Assembly: GCA_029204045.2 (NCBI GenBank)
Contig: CM055060.1
Span: 52,804,012 to 52,868,011, forward strand
DNA from: Tillandsia leiboldiana
Lineage: Eukaryota; Streptophyta; Magnoliopsida; Poales; Bromeliaceae
Length of the DNA: 64,000 nucleotides
Direction: 5' to 3'
Position numbers and translations under genes: made by a program. Under the pieces are notes generated by a model. The model saw nothing but the letters and a program-made list of their open reading frames with translations. It ran no database searches and had not been told where the DNA came from. Every line of letters begins with the position of its first letter. Position 1 is the first letter of the stretch. Of the stretch, positions 62,599 through 64,000 are shown in pieces.

Positions 62599-63620
62599 CG
62601 GGCAAGCGCCCGCGCGGGGCACCCTGCAGCCGCGCGCCGCCCGCGCGGGCAAGCGCCCGCGCGGGGCATCCTGCAGCCACGTGGGGCTCTGCCGTCGCGC
62701 CGCCCGCGCGGGGCTCGCTGTCGCCGCCGCGCTGCACCCGCGCGGAGTTTGCACCGCGCGGTTCTCTACAGCCACGCCGCCCGCGTGGGCATGCGCCCGG
62801 GGCTCTGCAGCCGCGCCGCCCGCGTGGTCATGCGCCCGCGCGGGGCTCGCTGTCGCCGCCGCGCTGCACCCCCACGGAGTCTGTGCCGCGCGGAGCTCTG
62901 CAGCCGCGCCACCCGCGTGGGCTTGCGCCCGCGCGGGGCGCCTCCGCGCCGCGCCGCGCCGCAGCTGCACGGGCAACTTGTCAGCGCGGGGCACCCTGCA
63001 GCCGCGCGCCGCCCGCGCGGGGCATCTTGCAGCCGCGCGGGGCTCTGCTGCCGCGCCGCCAGCGTGGACATGCAACCGCGCGGGGCTCGCTGTCGCCGCC
63101 GCGCTGCACCCGCGCAGAGTCTGTGCCGCGCGGGGCTCTGCGGCCGCGCCGCCCGCGTGGGCTTGTGCCCACGCGGGGCTCTACCGCCGCGCCGCCCGTG
63201 TGGGCATGCGCCCGCGCGGGTCTCGCTGTCGTCGCCGCGCTGCACCCGCGCGGAGTTTGTGCCGCGCGGGGCTCTGCAGCCGCGCCGCCCGCGTGGGCTT
63301 GTGCCCGCGCGGTGCTCTGCCGCCTCGCTGCACCCGCACAGAGTTTGTGCCGCGCGGGGCTCTGCCGCAGCGCCGCCCGCGTGGACTTGTGGCCACGCGG
63401 GGTTCTGCCGCCGCGCCGCCCGCGCGGGGCCCTGCTGCTGCCGCCGCGCCCGCACAGGCATGCGCCCGCGCGGGGCCTCGCTGCCGTCGCGTTGTTGCCG
63501 CGCCTCCCGCGTGGGCATGCGCCCGCGCGGGGCTCGCTGTCGCCGCCGTGCCACCCGAGCGGGGTCTGTGCCGCGCGGGTCGTTCCGCCGCGCTGCTGCC
63601 ACTGCATTTTCGGCGACCTC
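62599..63620. repeat. Very GC-rich degenerate tandem array
   Basis: Irregular units combine CGCCGCCCGCGTGGGC, GCGCCCGCGCGGGGCTC, GCTGTCGCCGCCGCGCTGCA and CCCGCGCGGAGT. Frames of 207-458 codons open on both strands in several phases because of composition; the peptides are Ala/Arg/Pro repeats without domains. Confidence 0.9.
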
Positions 63621-64000
63621 ACCGTGTCGTCGCCGCTCGCTTCCTTCTTCTCCGCCGTGCGCTTTCGTGTCCCGACTGCCACTTAATTATTTTTGAGTCG
63701 TTTGTGTGTCGTGTCTACGCAAATAATTTTGGTTATAACTATTATTTTATCTGGGTACTCCGTAGGTCGGGGTGTCGTTCGGGAGCCGTGAGTCAACTTC
63801 AGGTGTTCCGACCAAATGCTGTTCATGTGGGTACCTTTTTGGCATTTCCGGTGTATAGTCATTTCTGTGTAACTTGTGAAAATAAAGTTGATGTTTCTTT
63901 TGTAAACTGTCTAACCGCATTGCATGAGAATTCCGCTTTTGATTTCTAACTGAGGCGACGAAGGTCGCGGTGCCCTATTACACGCCGGGTTCGGCATATA
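63621..64000 (+). other. Non-coding tail, possibly part of another LTR
   Basis: It shares the order GC array, AT-richer stretch, then a GAGGCGACGAAGGTCGCGG-like block with 6255-7215 (there TTAGGCGACTTTCGTCGCG). It may be an LTR of the 5480-12456 type cut by the window end. Confidence 0.35.

Noticed and set aside
62452..63949. Frames up to 458 codons on both strands, Ala/Arg/Pro-rich
   Set aside because: High GC content removes stop codons. There is no domain, and the peptides are repeats of the array.

Overview
The window is plant nuclear DNA, very probably from a monocot. It has spliceosomal introns, long AT-rich intergenic stretches and many plant-type transposons: Ty3/gypsy and Ty1/copia elements, solo LTRs, a LINE, and Tourist, CACTA, Mutator and hAT MITEs. 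A GC-rich P450 exon sits in AT-rich surroundings. The overall look would fit a bromeliad such as pineapple, but that is an impression and nothing here proves the species. Only two host loci can be supported: one intact-looking three-exon WRC-domain nuclear protein gene (27967-29897, +) and one truncated cytochrome P450 fragment of CYP76 type (40516-41040, -). No rRNA, tRNA or CRISPR array was seen.

Layout. 1-2087 is AT-rich intergenic DNA. 2088-3340 is a decayed LINE on the minus strand. 3350-12740 is a stack of long gypsy-type LTRs. An old LTR remnant holds a solo LTR (5480-12456, 5-bp target duplication agctg), which holds a second solo LTR in reverse orientation (7263-11383, duplication ttatg). 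12752-13770 is an AT-rich tandem array of about 240-bp units. 14022-14510 is a hAT-like MITE. 14837-22214 is a minus-strand chromovirus whose gag is split by a solo LTR (17197-20847, duplication gatat). It also has a point stop in gag, a damaged protease motif and a deletion of most of RT, RNase H and integrase.

22-47 kb is the AT-rich, gene-bearing part. It carries the WRC gene, the P450 fragment and many small DNA transposons, several with exact target duplications. A notable feature is a family of short foldback elements embedded in (TA)n microsatellites, densest at 42.8-46.5 kb. They resemble the microsatellite-targeting Micron elements described in rice.

47089-62598 is one composite structure: a plus-strand gypsy element with LTRs longer than its 3.55-kb internal region. 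Its 5' LTR contains a complete gag-only Ty1/copia element (49415-55451, minus strand, duplication gatat) with Sirevirus-like traits: repeated polypurine tracts before the 3' LTR and a palindrome-rich LTR. The gypsy internal region has only broken gag and protease remnants plus two minisatellites, yet its LTRs differ by only about 2 percent by eye. It was therefore probably mobilised in trans. The window ends in a very GC-rich array (62599-63620) abutting the truncated 3' LTR.

The genes do not form a pathway. The history is one of repeated nested insertion, with solo-LTR formation and local tandem amplification inside LTRs.
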